NCBI RefSeq assembly: GCF_005222915.1
Contig: NZ_STFX01000038.1
Span: 62,001 to 126,000 of the forward strand
Length of the DNA stretch: 64,000 nt
Direction: 5' to 3'
Origin: Rhizobium sp. FKL33
Lineage (GTDB): Bacteria; Pseudomonadota; Alphaproteobacteria; Rhizobiales; Rhizobiaceae
The notes beneath the pieces are model-generated. The model searched no databases. It was not told the origin of the DNA and saw nothing but the letters and a program-made list of their open reading frames with translations. Shown one piece after another: positions 38,301-47,173 of the stretch (positions are counted from its first letter, which is position 1; each line of letters begins with the position of its first letter). The translations under genes were made by a program, and so were the position numbers.

Positions 38301-38467
38301 TGCCGCTGGCGATCGCGACCGGACCGAGCGCCGCGAGCCAGAACGCCATCGGCACCGGCGTTCTCGGCGGCATGATCTCGGCGACGCTGCTGGCGATCAT
38401 CTTCGTGCCGGCTTTCTTCGTCTTCGTGCTCCGGCTGTTCAGGACCAAGCGGCCGACCCACGTTTGA
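35363..38467 (+). CDS. RND multidrug efflux permease (HAE-1, AcrB/MexB type)
   Basis: A 1034-residue inner-membrane drug/proton antiporter. It starts AQFFIQRPILAWVFAIFISIAGLIALPFMPIAQYP as HAE-1 pumps do. The proton-relay aspartates are in GILVDDAIVVVENVER, and the lysine-containing partner helix GLSAKNAILIVEFAKDY is present. Both large periplasmic loops and twelve membrane segments fit the length. The start is 12 bases after the adaptor stop. A strong terminator follows. Confidence 0.96.
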   Translation: MAQFFIQRPILAWVFAIFISIAGLIALPFMPIAQYPNVAPPQLSISTSYPGASPQEIYQSVTQPIEEELNGVDGLRYFESTSDSSGQISIDATFVSGTNIDQAQVDVQNAIRRVEPRLPQTVTQQGIEVQQAGSGFLMVVAITSTDGKRNAVALGDYFSRNVMGELRRIEGVGNVQLFAAQRAMRIWIDPEKMVGLKLTADDITAAISAQNAQVAAGQIGAAPNPINQDLTATVLVKGQLTDPKEFANIVLRANADGSTVRLRDVARVDIGSESYNFSSRLNGQPTAAVGIQMSSGANAVATANAVKAKMEQLKGFFPAGIDYAVPYDTSPFVSASIEKVVHTLIEAVALVFVVMLIFLQSFRYTVIPTLVVPVALLGTLSIMYVSGFSVNVLTMFAMVLAIGILVDDAIVVVENVERIMAEEGLSPKEATKKAMSQITGAILGITLVLASVFIPMAFFPGSTGIIYRQFSLTMVVSILFSAFLALSLTPALCATFLKPIPQGHHEKKGLAGWFNRGFGRLTDSYGRGVTGIVGRAGRMMIVYLAIVTGLGYLFIQLPGSFVPNEDQGFLIVNVEGPAESSSNRTVATLEQVEKIFRAEPAVENIVAVQGFSFSGNGPNAALAFVTLKDWSERGPGNSAEEIAGRANMKLFGLKDAMAFALSPPPIQGLGTASGLSFRLQDRGGKGQAALQAAAGQLMGQAAQSGMLVGVRPEGLPDAAQVLLQIDREKANTFGVTFADINDTITANLGSSYVNDFPNEGRMQRVVVQAGERSRLQAEDLLKLNVRNSSGGMVPLSAFADVKWQRGPAQIIGYNGYPSVRISAMAAPGVASGAAIEKMQELAKQLPEGFGYEWTGQSLEELESGSQAPYLYGFSLLFVFLLLAGLYESWSIPLSVMLVVPLGVIGAVLAVFLRDMPNDIYFKVGLIAIIGLSAKNAILIVEFAKDYFAEGRSLKDAAVDAAKIRFRPIIMTSLAFALGVVPLAIATGPSAASQNAIGTGVLGGMISATLLAIIFVPAFFVFVLRLFRTKRPTHV

Positions 38468-38487
38468 GACGATTGCGCAATGACTGC

Positions 38488-38523
38488 CGAAGGGCCGCCG
38501 CACAGGCGGCCCTTCGCATTTTT
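38488..38523 (+). terminator. Rho-independent terminator of the RND operon
   Basis: Eleven-bp perfect stem (GAAGGGCCGCC 38489-38499, GGCGGCCCTTC 38505-38515), then GCATTTTT. It lies about 20 bases after the permease stop. Confidence 0.93.
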
Positions 38524-38650
38524 ACCATTCGACAAGAATTGCTATGCATGCAATGCATATTTGCCGCGCGCTAGCGTCTGTTCATTCCTTGGGCGCCGGC
38601 GCCTATATGACAGGCGTTGGATAAATGCCGAAAAGGCCAAGGATAACAAA

Positions 38651-38797
38651 ATGAGCATCATGAAAAGACTGAACGACTGGCGCAAATATCGCCAGACCCT
38701 CTCCGAACTCGGCCGCATCAGCGATCGCGAATTGCAGGATCTCGGCCTGCGCCGTTCGGATTTCGAAGCCGTCGCGCGCGGTGAAATCCGCCGCTGA
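38651..38797 (+). CDS. DUF1127 small basic protein
   Basis: A 48-residue protein of the YjiS/DUF1127 type: RLNDWRKYRQTLSELGRISDRELQDLGLRRSDFEAVARG matches the family over its whole length. Short DUF1127 proteins in rhizobia bind RNA and influence phosphate and carbon metabolism, but this copy is untested. ATG 38651 has AAGGATA eight bases upstream. It is monocistronic. Confidence 0.9.
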   Translation: MSIMKRLNDWRKYRQTLSELGRISDRELQDLGLRRSDFEAVARGEIRR

Positions 38798-38863
38798 CGC
38801 CAGTACCGTCTTCGGATCGCCCTTTCAGACAAGGGCGATCCCTTTAAAACCTTCCATCCGTGC

Positions 38864-39412
38864 CTACTTGCCCGTGATCACCGTCTCGGTACGGGCAATG
38901 GCGGTCTGCCCGGCGCTATAACCGCCGCTTGCGGCGTTTGCCGATACCTGCTCGCGCCCCCAGGCCTCGATCCATCCCGCCGCCGCGTCGTCCTTCTTTT
39001 TGAGGATGACGGACAGGGTATAGGAATCGTCGCAGCCCTTCTTCCCGCAATTGAAATGCAGAACGCCGGCCGCACGGATCTTGCCGCTTTCGTCGACCAC
39101 CACCGCGCCGCGCTCTATCGCGCTCTGATAGCGGGAGGCGGAAAACCGATAAACGCCGGCCGCAGCTTCCATGCGATCGTCGGGCACACCACTCATGGCC
39201 TCGCTGACGACCTCCCACAACGGCTTGGCCCGTCCCAGCCATGTGACTTTCTTTTTCCCTGCAAAGGCCTTCAAAGCCGGCTCGAAGTCCTTGGCCCAGA
39301 CCAGCTGGTTTCCATCCTGACAGTTCGAGACGGAAGACAGGCGGCAATCGCCTCCAGCCTGGGCAGTTGATGCAGCGGCCAAAAGGCCGAATACCAGAAC
39401 GAAACGTCGCAT
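38864..39412 (-). CDS. Secreted protein of unknown function
   Basis: A 182-residue protein with a clear Sec signal (MRRFVLVFGLLAAASTAQAGG, cleavage near AQA-GG). The mature part has four cysteines: two early (CRLSSVSNC) and a pair in FNCGKKGCDDSYTLSV, likely disulphides in the periplasm. I do not recognise a family. ATG 39412 gives the signal peptide; an upstream extension does not. Confidence 0.72.
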   Translation of the reverse strand: MRRFVLVFGLLAAASTAQAGGDCRLSSVSNCQDGNQLVWAKDFEPALKAFAGKKKVTWLGRAKPLWEVVSEAMSGVPDDRMEAAAGVYRFSASRYQSAIERGAVVVDESGKIRAAGVLHFNCGKKGCDDSYTLSVILKKKDDAAAGWIEAWGREQVSANAASGGYSAGQTAIARTETVITGK

Positions 39413-39726
39413 GAGGGGTCTCCGAAAAAGTGTAGAGTGTCTGACGAGCGGCGTTATCCTAGCCAAGCGTTCTGCTACGGCTACGGTCGAGACCAAAACA
39501 CCTCGGATTTCATAGAAAAAAGAGGCCGCCCGATCAGCCGCCGGTGCACACCACACCTTAGGCCAATTCATCACCCTCGCCGACGACGGTTGATATGAGG
39601 GATATTTGACAATCAAGAATGAGACCGGCGATTTCCTCCCGGCTAACTTGCCAGTTGCGAGGGTTCGCCTGTATCCTCTTGTCCGGGAGGAAGCGAACGG
39701 CGGGGAGGCCGGGCGCGAAACATCAT
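39413..39726. other. Divergent intergenic region before the MHYT-LytTR gene
   Basis: 314 bases with no convincing gene. A perfect TTGACA lies at 39606-39611, but no good -10 box stands 16-18 bases later. No hairpin with a T-run or known RNA is visible. Confidence 0.5.
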
Positions 39727-40899
39727 ATGCTGGCAGGCCACAATCCCTATCTCGTGGCGCTTTCCCTGGCGATCGCGGTTCTGGGCGGGTATACCGGTCT
39801 CGGCCTCGCGGGCCGCATCCTGGGAAAGACCGATCTGCAACGTCGCGCGCTTCTGGTGGGCGCGGCCGTATTTCTGTCGACGGGCATCTGGACGATGCAT
39901 TTCATCGGCATGCTGGCGGCGCCCTTGCCCGCCGATATCGCCTATCTGGTCTTGCCCACCATCATCTCCTATCTGATCTGCGCGCTGGTGGTCGGGGTGT
40001 CGATCTTCTTCGTGGTCGGCAGCCGGCCCGGGACGTTCGGAACCGGACTTGCGGCGCTGCTGCTCGGCGTCGGCATCTGTTCCATGCATTATGTCGGCAT
40101 CCATGGGCTGGCGGGGCCCTTCGCCATCGAGCACGACCCGTTGAAGGTGCTGCTGTCAGTGGTGATCGCGATCGCCACCGCCTATGGCGCGCTGCGCATC
40201 TTCCTCGATCCACAAGTGGGCCTGCGGCTGGCGATTTCCGCCGTCGCTTTCGGGCTTGCGGTGTCGGGCATGCATTATACCGCCATGTGGGGCATGCATG
40301 TGGTTCCCGCGGGCTCCGGCCATGACATGGCGGCGATGGGGGCGAGCTTCCAGATGTCGTCGCAATTCGTGTCGCTGGTCGTCGCCTGTCTCTGTTTTCT
40401 CGTCACGGCGGGCTTCCTGTTGTTCCTGCTGCCGGAGCAATGGGGCCGCGCCGACACGCCGCCCCCGCTCGCAGCCACCGAGGGGCCTGAGATCGCGGAG
40501 GTTCCGGCGATCGAGCCCGACCCGGCGCCCGCGCCGGCGCAACGCGGCCGGATCGAGCGCATTCCGGTGCAGAGCGGCGGGGCGACTCAATTCGTCGCAA
40601 TCCGCGAGGTCAGGTCCATTCGTTCGGACGCGCATTACACCTGGGTTCACGACGGCAATCGCGAGCGCATGTGCGGCTGGTCGATCTCGGAGGCCGAGGC
40701 TGCGCTCGACCCGACCATTTTCATCCGCGTCCATCGCAGTCATATCGTCGCCATGCCGCATGTGACGCTGGTGCGGAAGGAAGGCGACGCCGCGGTGGTG
40801 GAGCTCGACGGCGCTCATCCGCATCAGGCGCCGGTGAGCCGCGCCCGCGTCGCCGAGGTCAAGGCGCGGCTCGGACTGACCCGCAGCAGCGCCGGATGA
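39727..40899 (+). CDS. MHYT-LytTR membrane sensor-regulator (CoxC/CoxH-like)
   Basis: A 390-residue single-protein sensor. Seven hydrophobic segments carry three MHY repeats (WTMHFIGM, CSMHYVGI, SGMHYTAM) of the MHYT domain, proposed to bind copper and sense CO, O2 or NO. After a proline-rich linker the last 100 residues are a LytTR DNA-binding domain (VAIREVRSIRSDAHYTWVHDG ... FIRVHRSHIVAM). CoxC and CoxH of carboxidotrophs have the same architecture and flank their cox genes, so this is probably the CO-responsive regulator of the genes downstream. ATG 39727 begins at the first membrane helix; no ribosome site is evident. Confidence 0.88.
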   Translation: MLAGHNPYLVALSLAIAVLGGYTGLGLAGRILGKTDLQRRALLVGAAVFLSTGIWTMHFIGMLAAPLPADIAYLVLPTIISYLICALVVGVSIFFVVGSRPGTFGTGLAALLLGVGICSMHYVGIHGLAGPFAIEHDPLKVLLSVVIAIATAYGALRIFLDPQVGLRLAISAVAFGLAVSGMHYTAMWGMHVVPAGSGHDMAAMGASFQMSSQFVSLVVACLCFLVTAGFLLFLLPEQWGRADTPPPLAATEGPEIAEVPAIEPDPAPAPAQRGRIERIPVQSGGATQFVAIREVRSIRSDAHYTWVHDGNRERMCGWSISEAEAALDPTIFIRVHRSHIVAMPHVTLVRKEGDAAVVELDGAHPHQAPVSRARVAEVKARLGLTRSSAG

Positions 40900-40931
40900 T
40901 CGAGCCTGCAGGATAGGTAAGAGAGACTGAC

Positions 40932-40982
40932 GCAGTTCGTGCGCCAGCAACCGCATTTCGTGCGAAAAGTCGCGTTTCGTGA
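40932..40982 (+). promoter_or_regulatory. Three direct repeats, putative LytTR/RcoM-type binding sites before coxM
   Basis: GCAGTTCGTGC (40932-40942), GCATTTCGTGC (40953-40963) and GCGTTTCGTGA (40972-40982) are spaced 21 and 19 bases apart, about two helical turns, so all face the same side of DNA. Each contains TTCGTG, which fits the TTnnnG triplets recalled for the CO regulator RcoM, also a LytTR protein. They lie 100 bases before coxM and 33 bases after the LytTR gene stop. Confidence 0.7.
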
Positions 40983-41081
40983 CGTCGGCCGCCTGCCTGT
41001 CTTGCCGAAATCAGGGATGCGACACAGGCTCCTCCAACACCCGCGTCGGGAGCGCGGCGTGCCCATCATCTGGAGGAGAAG

Positions 41082-41945
41082 ATGATCCCGGGTTCTTTCG
41101 ACTATCACCGCCCGTCGAGCGTGGCGGACGCGATCAAGCTATTGGCCGATCTCGGCGAGGAGGCGCGACCGCTCGCGGGCGGCCACAGCCTCATCCCCAT
41201 GATGAAGCTGCGCATGGCCTCGCCGGAACATCTGATCGATCTCGGCGGGATCGCGGCGCTGAAGGGCGTCTGTCGTTCCGGCGCCGACATCGTCATCGGC
41301 GCCATGACCACCCAGCACGAGTTGCTACAATCCACCGACATCGCGCAATCGCTGCCGATCCTGCATGAGGCGGCCAAGCTGATCGCCGATCCGCAAGTGC
41401 GCTATTGCGGCACGATCGGCGGCAATGTCGCCAATGGCGATCCCGGCAACGACATGCCGGCGCTGATGATGACGCTCGGCGCCCACTACCGCCTCGAAGG
41501 GCCGAACGGCGCCCGCGACGTCGCCGCCCGCGATTTCTACGAGGCGGCCTATTTCACCGCGCTCGAGCCGGGCGAGATCCTGACGGGTGTGTCGATCCCG
41601 TCGCCGGCCGCAGGTCATGGCTACGCCTATGAGAAGCTGAAGCGCAAGGTGGGCGATTACGCGACCGCCGCCGCCGCCGTGGTGTTGACGATTGAGGGCG
41701 GAAAGATCGCAACCTGCGCGATCGGCCTCACCAATCTCGCCGACACGCCGCTGCTTGCGGAAGAAGCAGCCGCTTCGCTGATCGGCTCCGGCCTCGACGA
41801 GGCGTCGATAGCCCGCGCCGCAGACCTCGCCCGGTCGATCATGGCGCCGGCGGCCGATGGCCGCGGCCCGGCAGATTACAAGATCCATGTCGGCGGCGTG
41901 ATGGTCGCCCGCGCGATCAAGCGCGCCGCAGCGCGCGCGGCCTGA
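41082..41945 (+). CDS. coxM: CO dehydrogenase medium (FAD) subunit
   Basis: Flavoprotein subunit of aerobic molybdenum CO dehydrogenase. It passes electrons from the iron-sulfur subunit to the respiratory chain. 287 residues with the FAD pyrophosphate motifs LAGGHSLIP (near residue 30) and [18 protein letters not shown] (near 110). GGAGGAG directly precedes the start. First structural gene of coxMSLDEFG. Confidence 0.95.
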   Translation: MIPGSFDYHRPSSVADAIKLLADLGEEARPLAGGHSLIPMMKLRMASPEHLIDLGGIAALKGVCRSGADIVIGAMTTQHELLQSTDIAQSLPILHEAAKLIADPQVRYCGTIGGNVANGDPGNDMPALMMTLGAHYRLEGPNGARDVAARDFYEAAYFTALEPGEILTGVSIPSPAAGHGYAYEKLKRKVGDYATAAAAVVLTIEGGKIATCAIGLTNLADTPLLAEEAAASLIGSGLDEASIARAADLARSIMAPAADGRGPADYKIHVGGVMVARAIKRAAARAA

Positions 41946-41955
41946 GGAGGACACA

Positions 41956-42456
41956 ATGGCGAAAACCCATATCAAGATGACCGTCAACGGCGCCGAGGTG
42001 GAGGGACTGGCCGAGCCGCGCATGCTGCTCATCCATTTCATCCGTGAGACGCTGTCGCTGACCGGCGCCCATATCGGCTGCGAAACCTCCCATTGCGGCG
42101 CCTGCACCGTCGATATCGACGGGCGCTCGGTGAAGAGCTGCACCGTCTTCGCCGTTCAGGCGAACGGCGCCGACATCACCACGATCGAAGGCATGGCCAA
42201 TGCCGACGGCACGCTGTCGGCGCTGCAGGAAGGCTTCCGCATGATGCACGGCCTGCAATGCGGCTATTGCACGCCGGGCATGATCGTGCGCGCTCACCGG
42301 CTGCTGAAGGAAAATCCGAACCCGACGGAGGAGGAAATCCGCTTCGGCATTTCAGGCAATCTCTGTCGCTGCACCGGCTACCAGAACATCGTCAAAGCGA
42401 TCCAATACGCCGCCGCCAAGCTGAACGGCGCCGAATTCCAGGAGGCCGCGGAATGA
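41956..42456 (+). CDS. coxS: CO dehydrogenase small (2x[2Fe-2S]) subunit
   Basis: A 166-residue iron-sulfur subunit. The N-terminal plant-ferredoxin-type cluster has cysteines in [16 protein letters not shown] and a later C. The C-terminal helical domain binds the second cluster through CGYCTPGM and [10 protein letters not shown]. It shuttles electrons from the Mo site in CoxL to FAD in CoxM. The last four bases overlap coxL (ATGA). Confidence 0.96.
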   Translation: MAKTHIKMTVNGAEVEGLAEPRMLLIHFIRETLSLTGAHIGCETSHCGACTVDIDGRSVKSCTVFAVQANGADITTIEGMANADGTLSALQEGFRMMHGLQCGYCTPGMIVRAHRLLKENPNPTEEEIRFGISGNLCRCTGYQNIVKAIQYAAAKLNGAEFQEAAE

Positions 42457-44873
42457 ACGACATGACACCCACGCGCGAACAGCGCGAAGCCCGCCTCGAA
42501 GGCATGGGCTGCAAGCGCAAGCGGGTCGAAGACATCCGCTTCACCCAGGGCAAGGGCAATTATGTGGACGATGTGAAGCTGCCCGGCATGCTGCATGGCG
42601 ATTTCGTCCGCTCGCCGCACGCGCATGCCCGCATCAAGTCGATCAACACCGAAGCCGCGCTGAAAGTGCCGGGCGTTCTGGCGGTATTGACCGCCGAGAC
42701 GCTGAAGACGGTCAATCTCGCCTGGATGCCGACGCTCGCCGGCGACGTGCAGATGGTGCTGGCCGACGGCAAGGTGCTGTTCCAGAACCAGGAAGTCGCT
42801 TTCGTGGTCGCCACCGACCGCTACGCCGCCGATGACGGCATCGCCGCCGTCGAGGTGGAGTACGAGCCGCTCGACGTGCTGGTCGATCCCTTCCAGGCCA
42901 TGGCCGAGGACGCCATCGTTCTGCGCGAGGATCTCGCCGGCAAGACCGTGGGCGCCCATGGCCCCCGCAAGCATCACAACCATATTTTCGAATGGGCGGT
43001 GGGCGACAAGGATCTGACCGAAGCCGCCTTCCGCAAGGCGGATGTGACGGTGAAAGAGATGATCTCCTATCACCGCACCCATCCCTCGCCGCTCGAAACC
43101 TGCCAATGCGTCTGTTCCTTCGACAAGATCAAGGGCGAACTGACGATCTGGGGCACCTTCCAGGCGCCGCATGTCATCCGCACCGTGGTGGCGCTGATTT
43201 CCAAGATCCCGGAACACAAGATCCATGTCATCGCCCCCGATATCGGCGGCGGCTTCGGCAACAAGGTCGGCGCCTATCCCGGCTATATCTGCGCGGCGGT
43301 CGCCACCATCGTCACCGGCAAGCCGGTGAAATGGGTGGAGGACCGGATGGAAAACCTCACCACCACCTCCTTCGCCCGCGACTATCACATGACCACCGAA
43401 ATCGCCGCCACCAAGGAAGGCAAGGTCACCGGGTTGCGGGTGCATGTGCTCGCCGATCACGGCGCTTTCGACGCCTGCGCCGATCCGTCGAAATGGCCGG
43501 CCGGCTTCTTCAACATCGTCACGGGGTCCTATGATTTCCCGGTCGCGCATCTCGCCGTCGACGGCGTCTACACCAACAAGGCGCCGGGCGGTGTGGCCTA
43601 TCGCTGCTCATTCCGCGTCACGGAAGCCGCCTATTGCATCGAGCGCGGCATGGATATCCTCGCCCAGAAGCTCGGCATGGACCCCGCCGAACTCCGGATG
43701 AAGAACTTCATCAAGCCCGAGCAATTCCCCTATCACTCGGCGCTCGGCTGGGAATATGACTCCGGCGACTACCACACCGCCATGGCCAAGGCGATGGAGA
43801 CCATCGACTATGCCGGCCTCCGCCGCGAACAGGCGGAGAAACGCGAAGCCTTCAAGCGCGGCGAGACGCGCGAGATCATGGGCGTCGGCGTGTCCTTCTT
43901 CACCGAAATCGTCGGCGCCGGCCCGTCGAAGAATTGCGACATTCTCGGCATCGCCATGTTCGACAGTTGCGAGATCCGCCTGCACCCCACCGGCGCCGGC
44001 ATCGCCCGCGTGGGCTCCAAGAGCCAGGGCCAGGGACATGAGACGACCTGGGCGCAAATCATCGCCACCGAAATCGGCATCCCCGCCGACGACATCATGG
44101 TCGAGGAAGGCAATACCGACACCGCGCCTTATGGGCTGGGCACCTATGGCTCGCGTTCGACGCCGGTGGCCGGCGCCGCCATCGCCATGGCGGCCCGCAA
44201 GATCAAGGCCAAGGCGCAGATGATCGCCGCCTATCTGCTCGAAGTGCATGAGGACGATCTCGAATTCGACATTGACGGCTTCCGGGTCAAGGGTCTGCCG
44301 GAAAAGTTCAAGTCGATGAAGGAGATCTGCTGGGCGGCCTATCATTCCGTGCCGCCGGGCATGGAGCCGGGCCTGGAGGCGGTCAGCTATTACGATCCGC
44401 CCAATATGACCTATCCCTTCGGCGCCTATTTCTGCGTGATGGACATCGATGTCGACACCGGCGTCTACAAGGTCCGGCGCTTCTATGCGCTGGATGACTG
44501 CGGCACCCGCATCAACCCGATGATCATCGAGGGCCAGGTGCATGGCGGCCTCACCGAAGCCTTCGCCATCGCCATGGGCCAGGAGATCCGCTACGACGAG
44601 ATGGGCAATGTGATGGGCGGGTCCTTCATGGACTTCTTCATCCCCACCGCCGTGGAAACCCCGCATTGGGAAACGGATTTCACCATCACGCCGTCGCCGC
44701 ATCACCCGATCGGCGCCAAGGGCGTCGGCGAAAGCCCGAATGTCGGCGGCGTGCCGGCCTTCTCCAACGCCGTCAACGACGCCTTCGCCTTCCTCGGCGC
44801 GACCCATATCCAGATGCCGCATGACCACTGGCGCAACTGGAAGGCCGCCCGCGATCTCGGCGTGGCGGCGTAG
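42453..44873 (+). CDS. coxL: CO dehydrogenase large (Mo-Cu) subunit, form I
   Basis: An 806-residue catalytic subunit that oxidises CO to CO2 at a Mo-Cu centre. The active-site loop reads AYRCSFR with the Cu-ligand cysteine at residue 385. This is the form I signature of genuine CO oxidisers, not the form II AYRGAGR type. The catalytic base glutamate is in GAKGVGESP at residue 760. Start ATG 42453 overlaps coxS by four bases; the frame can be read 120 codons further upstream but only as a shadow of coxS. Confidence 0.97.
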   Translation: MNDMTPTREQREARLEGMGCKRKRVEDIRFTQGKGNYVDDVKLPGMLHGDFVRSPHAHARIKSINTEAALKVPGVLAVLTAETLKTVNLAWMPTLAGDVQMVLADGKVLFQNQEVAFVVATDRYAADDGIAAVEVEYEPLDVLVDPFQAMAEDAIVLREDLAGKTVGAHGPRKHHNHIFEWAVGDKDLTEAAFRKADVTVKEMISYHRTHPSPLETCQCVCSFDKIKGELTIWGTFQAPHVIRTVVALISKIPEHKIHVIAPDIGGGFGNKVGAYPGYICAAVATIVTGKPVKWVEDRMENLTTTSFARDYHMTTEIAATKEGKVTGLRVHVLADHGAFDACADPSKWPAGFFNIVTGSYDFPVAHLAVDGVYTNKAPGGVAYRCSFRVTEAAYCIERGMDILAQKLGMDPAELRMKNFIKPEQFPYHSALGWEYDSGDYHTAMAKAMETIDYAGLRREQAEKREAFKRGETREIMGVGVSFFTEIVGAGPSKNCDILGIAMFDSCEIRLHPTGAGIARVGSKSQGQGHETTWAQIIATEIGIPADDIMVEEGNTDTAPYGLGTYGSRSTPVAGAAIAMAARKIKAKAQMIAAYLLEVHEDDLEFDIDGFRVKGLPEKFKSMKEICWAAYHSVPPGMEPGLEAVSYYDPPNMTYPFGAYFCVMDIDVDTGVYKVRRFYALDDCGTRINPMIIEGQVHGGLTEAFAIAMGQEIRYDEMGNVMGGSFMDFFIPTAVETPHWETDFTITPSPHHPIGAKGVGESPNVGGVPAFSNAVNDAFAFLGATHIQMPHDHWRNWKAARDLGVAA

Positions 44874-44934
44874 AGTGCGGCCATGACTTGGCGGTCCGTC
44901 AAGATTATCGGGGGCCGGCTGGAAAAGAACCCCT

Positions 44935-45072
44935 CCCCAACCCCTCCCCACAAGGGGGAGGGGCTAAGCCCGCCTTGTCAGTGTCACTCATTGGCGGGAA
45001 AGACGCAGATGCAGGGTCTCTCCCCCCTTGTGGGGGAGATGGCCGGCAGGCCAGAGGGGGTTTTATCGCCCT
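44935..45072. repeat. Rhizobial-type palindromic intergenic repeat between coxL and coxD
   Basis: Two G/C-run hairpins face each other: CCCCTCCCC-ACAA-GGGGGAGGGG on the left and CTCCCCC-CTTGT-GGGGGAG, followed by GGCC-GGCA-GGCC, on the right. Elements of this pattern are scattered in intergenic regions of rhizobial genomes. It fills most of the 209-base gap before coxD. Confidence 0.8.
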
Positions 45073-45082
45073 GTTTTGCGTC

Positions 45083-45961
45083 ATGACCCCACCCACCCGT
45101 CCCGACATCGCCTCGCGCCTCGCCGCCGCCGGCTACATCCCCGACGCCGATCTCACGACCGCCATCCAGCTGATGCAGATGCTGGGTCGTCCCTTGCTGC
45201 TCGAAGGCGAGGCCGGCGTCGGCAAGACGTCGGTCGCCACCGCGCTCGCCGAGGTCCACGGCGCGGAGCTCATCCGGCTGCAATGCTATGAGGGGCTCGA
45301 TCAGGCCGCCGCACTTTATGAATGGAACTATCAGCGTCAGCTGCTGGCGATCGAGGCCGGCCGCGGCCGCGATGTCGACGCGCTCGCCGACGATGTGTTT
45401 TCCGAAAAATATCTGTTGGAGCGGCCGCTGCTGAAGGCCATCCGCAGGGCCTCGCCGCCGGTGCTGCTGATCGACGAGATCGACCGCGCCGATGAGGAAT
45501 TCGAAGCCTTCCTGCTGGAACTGCTCTCGGACTATCAGGTGACGATCCCGGAACTCGGCACGATCAGGGCCACGTCCGTCCCGCTCGTCGTGCTGACCTC
45601 CAACGGCACGCGCGAACTGTCGGATGCGCTTCGCCGCCGCTGTCTTTATCATTATGTGGATTATCCCGATGTCGATCGCGAGGCGCGGATCATCCTCGCC
45701 CGGGTGAAATCCGCCGGCGCCACGCTGGCGCTCGCCATCGCCCGCATGGTCGAAGCGATCCGCAAGGAGGATCTGCGCAAGGTTCCCGGCGTCGCCGAAA
45801 CGCTGGATTGGGCGGTGGCGCTCGTGGGCCTCGGCGTCGAAACCCTCGGCGACAATCCCGAGATCGTGCATGAGACGCTGCTCTGCCTGCTCAAAACCCG
45901 CGAGGACCGGGCGCGGATCACGCCTGAGGTCACCGCGCGTCTGCTCGGGAGGGTCGCATGA
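45083..45961 (+). CDS. coxD: CoxD AAA+ ATPase (MoxR type)
   Basis: A 292-residue AAA+ chaperone needed to build the Mo-Cu cluster. Known work on carboxidotroph CoxD assigns it to sulfuration of the Mo centre. Walker A GEAGVGKT lies at residues 42-49, Walker B is VLLIDEIDRADEEFE, and sensor 1 is VVLTSNGTREL. ATG 45083 was chosen because family similarity starts there; the upstream frame runs through the repeat. The last four bases overlap coxE (ATGA). Confidence 0.94.
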   Translation: MTPPTRPDIASRLAAAGYIPDADLTTAIQLMQMLGRPLLLEGEAGVGKTSVATALAEVHGAELIRLQCYEGLDQAAALYEWNYQRQLLAIEAGRGRDVDALADDVFSEKYLLERPLLKAIRRASPPVLLIDEIDRADEEFEAFLLELLSDYQVTIPELGTIRATSVPLVVLTSNGTRELSDALRRRCLYHYVDYPDVDREARIILARVKSAGATLALAIARMVEAIRKEDLRKVPGVAETLDWAVALVGLGVETLGDNPEIVHETLLCLLKTREDRARITPEVTARLLGRVA

Positions 45962-47163
45962 GCTGTTGCGGAACGCCCCTGACCTCAGACGAATCCGATC
46001 ATGTCGACCGCGTGATCGCCGAGCGCCTCGCCGCCTTCCTCGCGACCCTGCGCGACAACGCCTTTGCGATCGGCCTCAGGGAAGCGCAGGATGCGGCGCT
46101 GCTGATCGCGAAGGGTTTCGCGGCTGCGCCCGGGCAATTCCGATCCGCGCTCAAGCATCTGCTGACCAGTCGGCGTGAGGAATGGCAGCGGTTCGACGGT
46201 CTGTTCGACGCCTTCTGGCTGGGCAAGCGGGTCAAACGCCGGAGCCTCGTTTCCGCGAGCCATGGCCCTGAGGCCAATCCGGCGATGAAATCGCTCGCAG
46301 ACCGCGCCGCAAGCGCTTCGCAGGCGGGCGGCGCCGACCAGGTCCCCGCATCGGGAGAAACAGAAACGAAGGATGGCGCGACGGGCCGCATGGAGGGCGC
46401 GTCTTCGGTCGAGACAATCGACCGCATCGATTTCCGCAAACTCTCCGACCCCGACGACATCGCCCGCGCCCACGCCATCGCCGCCCGCCTCGCCCGGGTG
46501 ATGCGCACGCGGCTGACGCGGCGCGACGAGATGCGGGCCAAGGGCAGGCGGATCGATCTCCGCCGCACCATCCACGCCAATATCAGCCATGGCGGGGCCG
46601 CGCTCGATCTCGTCTGGCGCCGGCGCAAGGTCAAGCCGCTCCGGCTCGTGGTGCTGCTCGACGCGTCGGCCTCCATGCAGGCCTATACCGGCGTTTTCCT
46701 GCGCTTCATCCATGGCGTGCTCGATGAATTCCGCGAGGCCGAAGCCTTTCTGTTCGACACCCGTCTCGCCCATGTCTCCTCGGCGATGCGCGAGCGCAAT
46801 CCCGCCCGCGCGCTCGATCGTCTCGGCCTGATGGCGCGCGGCGCGGGCGGCGGCACCCGTATCGCCGAGAGTCTCGGCACCTTCAATCGCTGGCATGCGG
46901 CCCGCGTCATCCATTCCCGCACCTGCGTGATGATCGTCTCCGACGGTTACGAGACAGGAGACGCCACGGCGCTTGGCCGGGAGATGGCGCAGCTCGCGCG
47001 CCGCTGCCGCCGCATCGTCTGGCTCAATCCGATGCTGGGCTGGGACGGCTACGAGCCGCGCGCCGCCGGCATCAGGGCCGCGCTGCCTTACGTCCAGCTG
47101 CATGCGCCGGCCAATACCCTGGCCTCGCTCGCCGATCTCGAACCCTATCTCGCCCGCCTGTGA
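45958..47163 (+). CDS. coxE: CoxE vWA-domain protein
   Basis: A 401-residue partner of the CoxD ATPase, with a C-terminal von Willebrand A domain: metal-site DASASM in LRLVVLLDASASMQAY, then GGGTRIAESL and CVMIVSDGYETGD. The N-terminal helical part includes a linker rich in Ala, Gly and charged residues near 110-150. Together with CoxD and CoxF it is required for Cu and S insertion into CoxL. Overlaps coxD by four bases. Confidence 0.94.
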   Translation: MSCCGTPLTSDESDHVDRVIAERLAAFLATLRDNAFAIGLREAQDAALLIAKGFAAAPGQFRSALKHLLTSRREEWQRFDGLFDAFWLGKRVKRRSLVSASHGPEANPAMKSLADRAASASQAGGADQVPASGETETKDGATGRMEGASSVETIDRIDFRKLSDPDDIARAHAIAARLARVMRTRLTRRDEMRAKGRRIDLRRTIHANISHGGAALDLVWRRRKVKPLRLVVLLDASASMQAYTGVFLRFIHGVLDEFREAEAFLFDTRLAHVSSAMRERNPARALDRLGLMARGAGGGTRIAESLGTFNRWHAARVIHSRTCVMIVSDGYETGDATALGREMAQLARRCRRIVWLNPMLGWDGYEPRAAGIRAALPYVQLHAPANTLASLADLEPYLARL

Positions 47164-47173
47164 GGACAAACAG

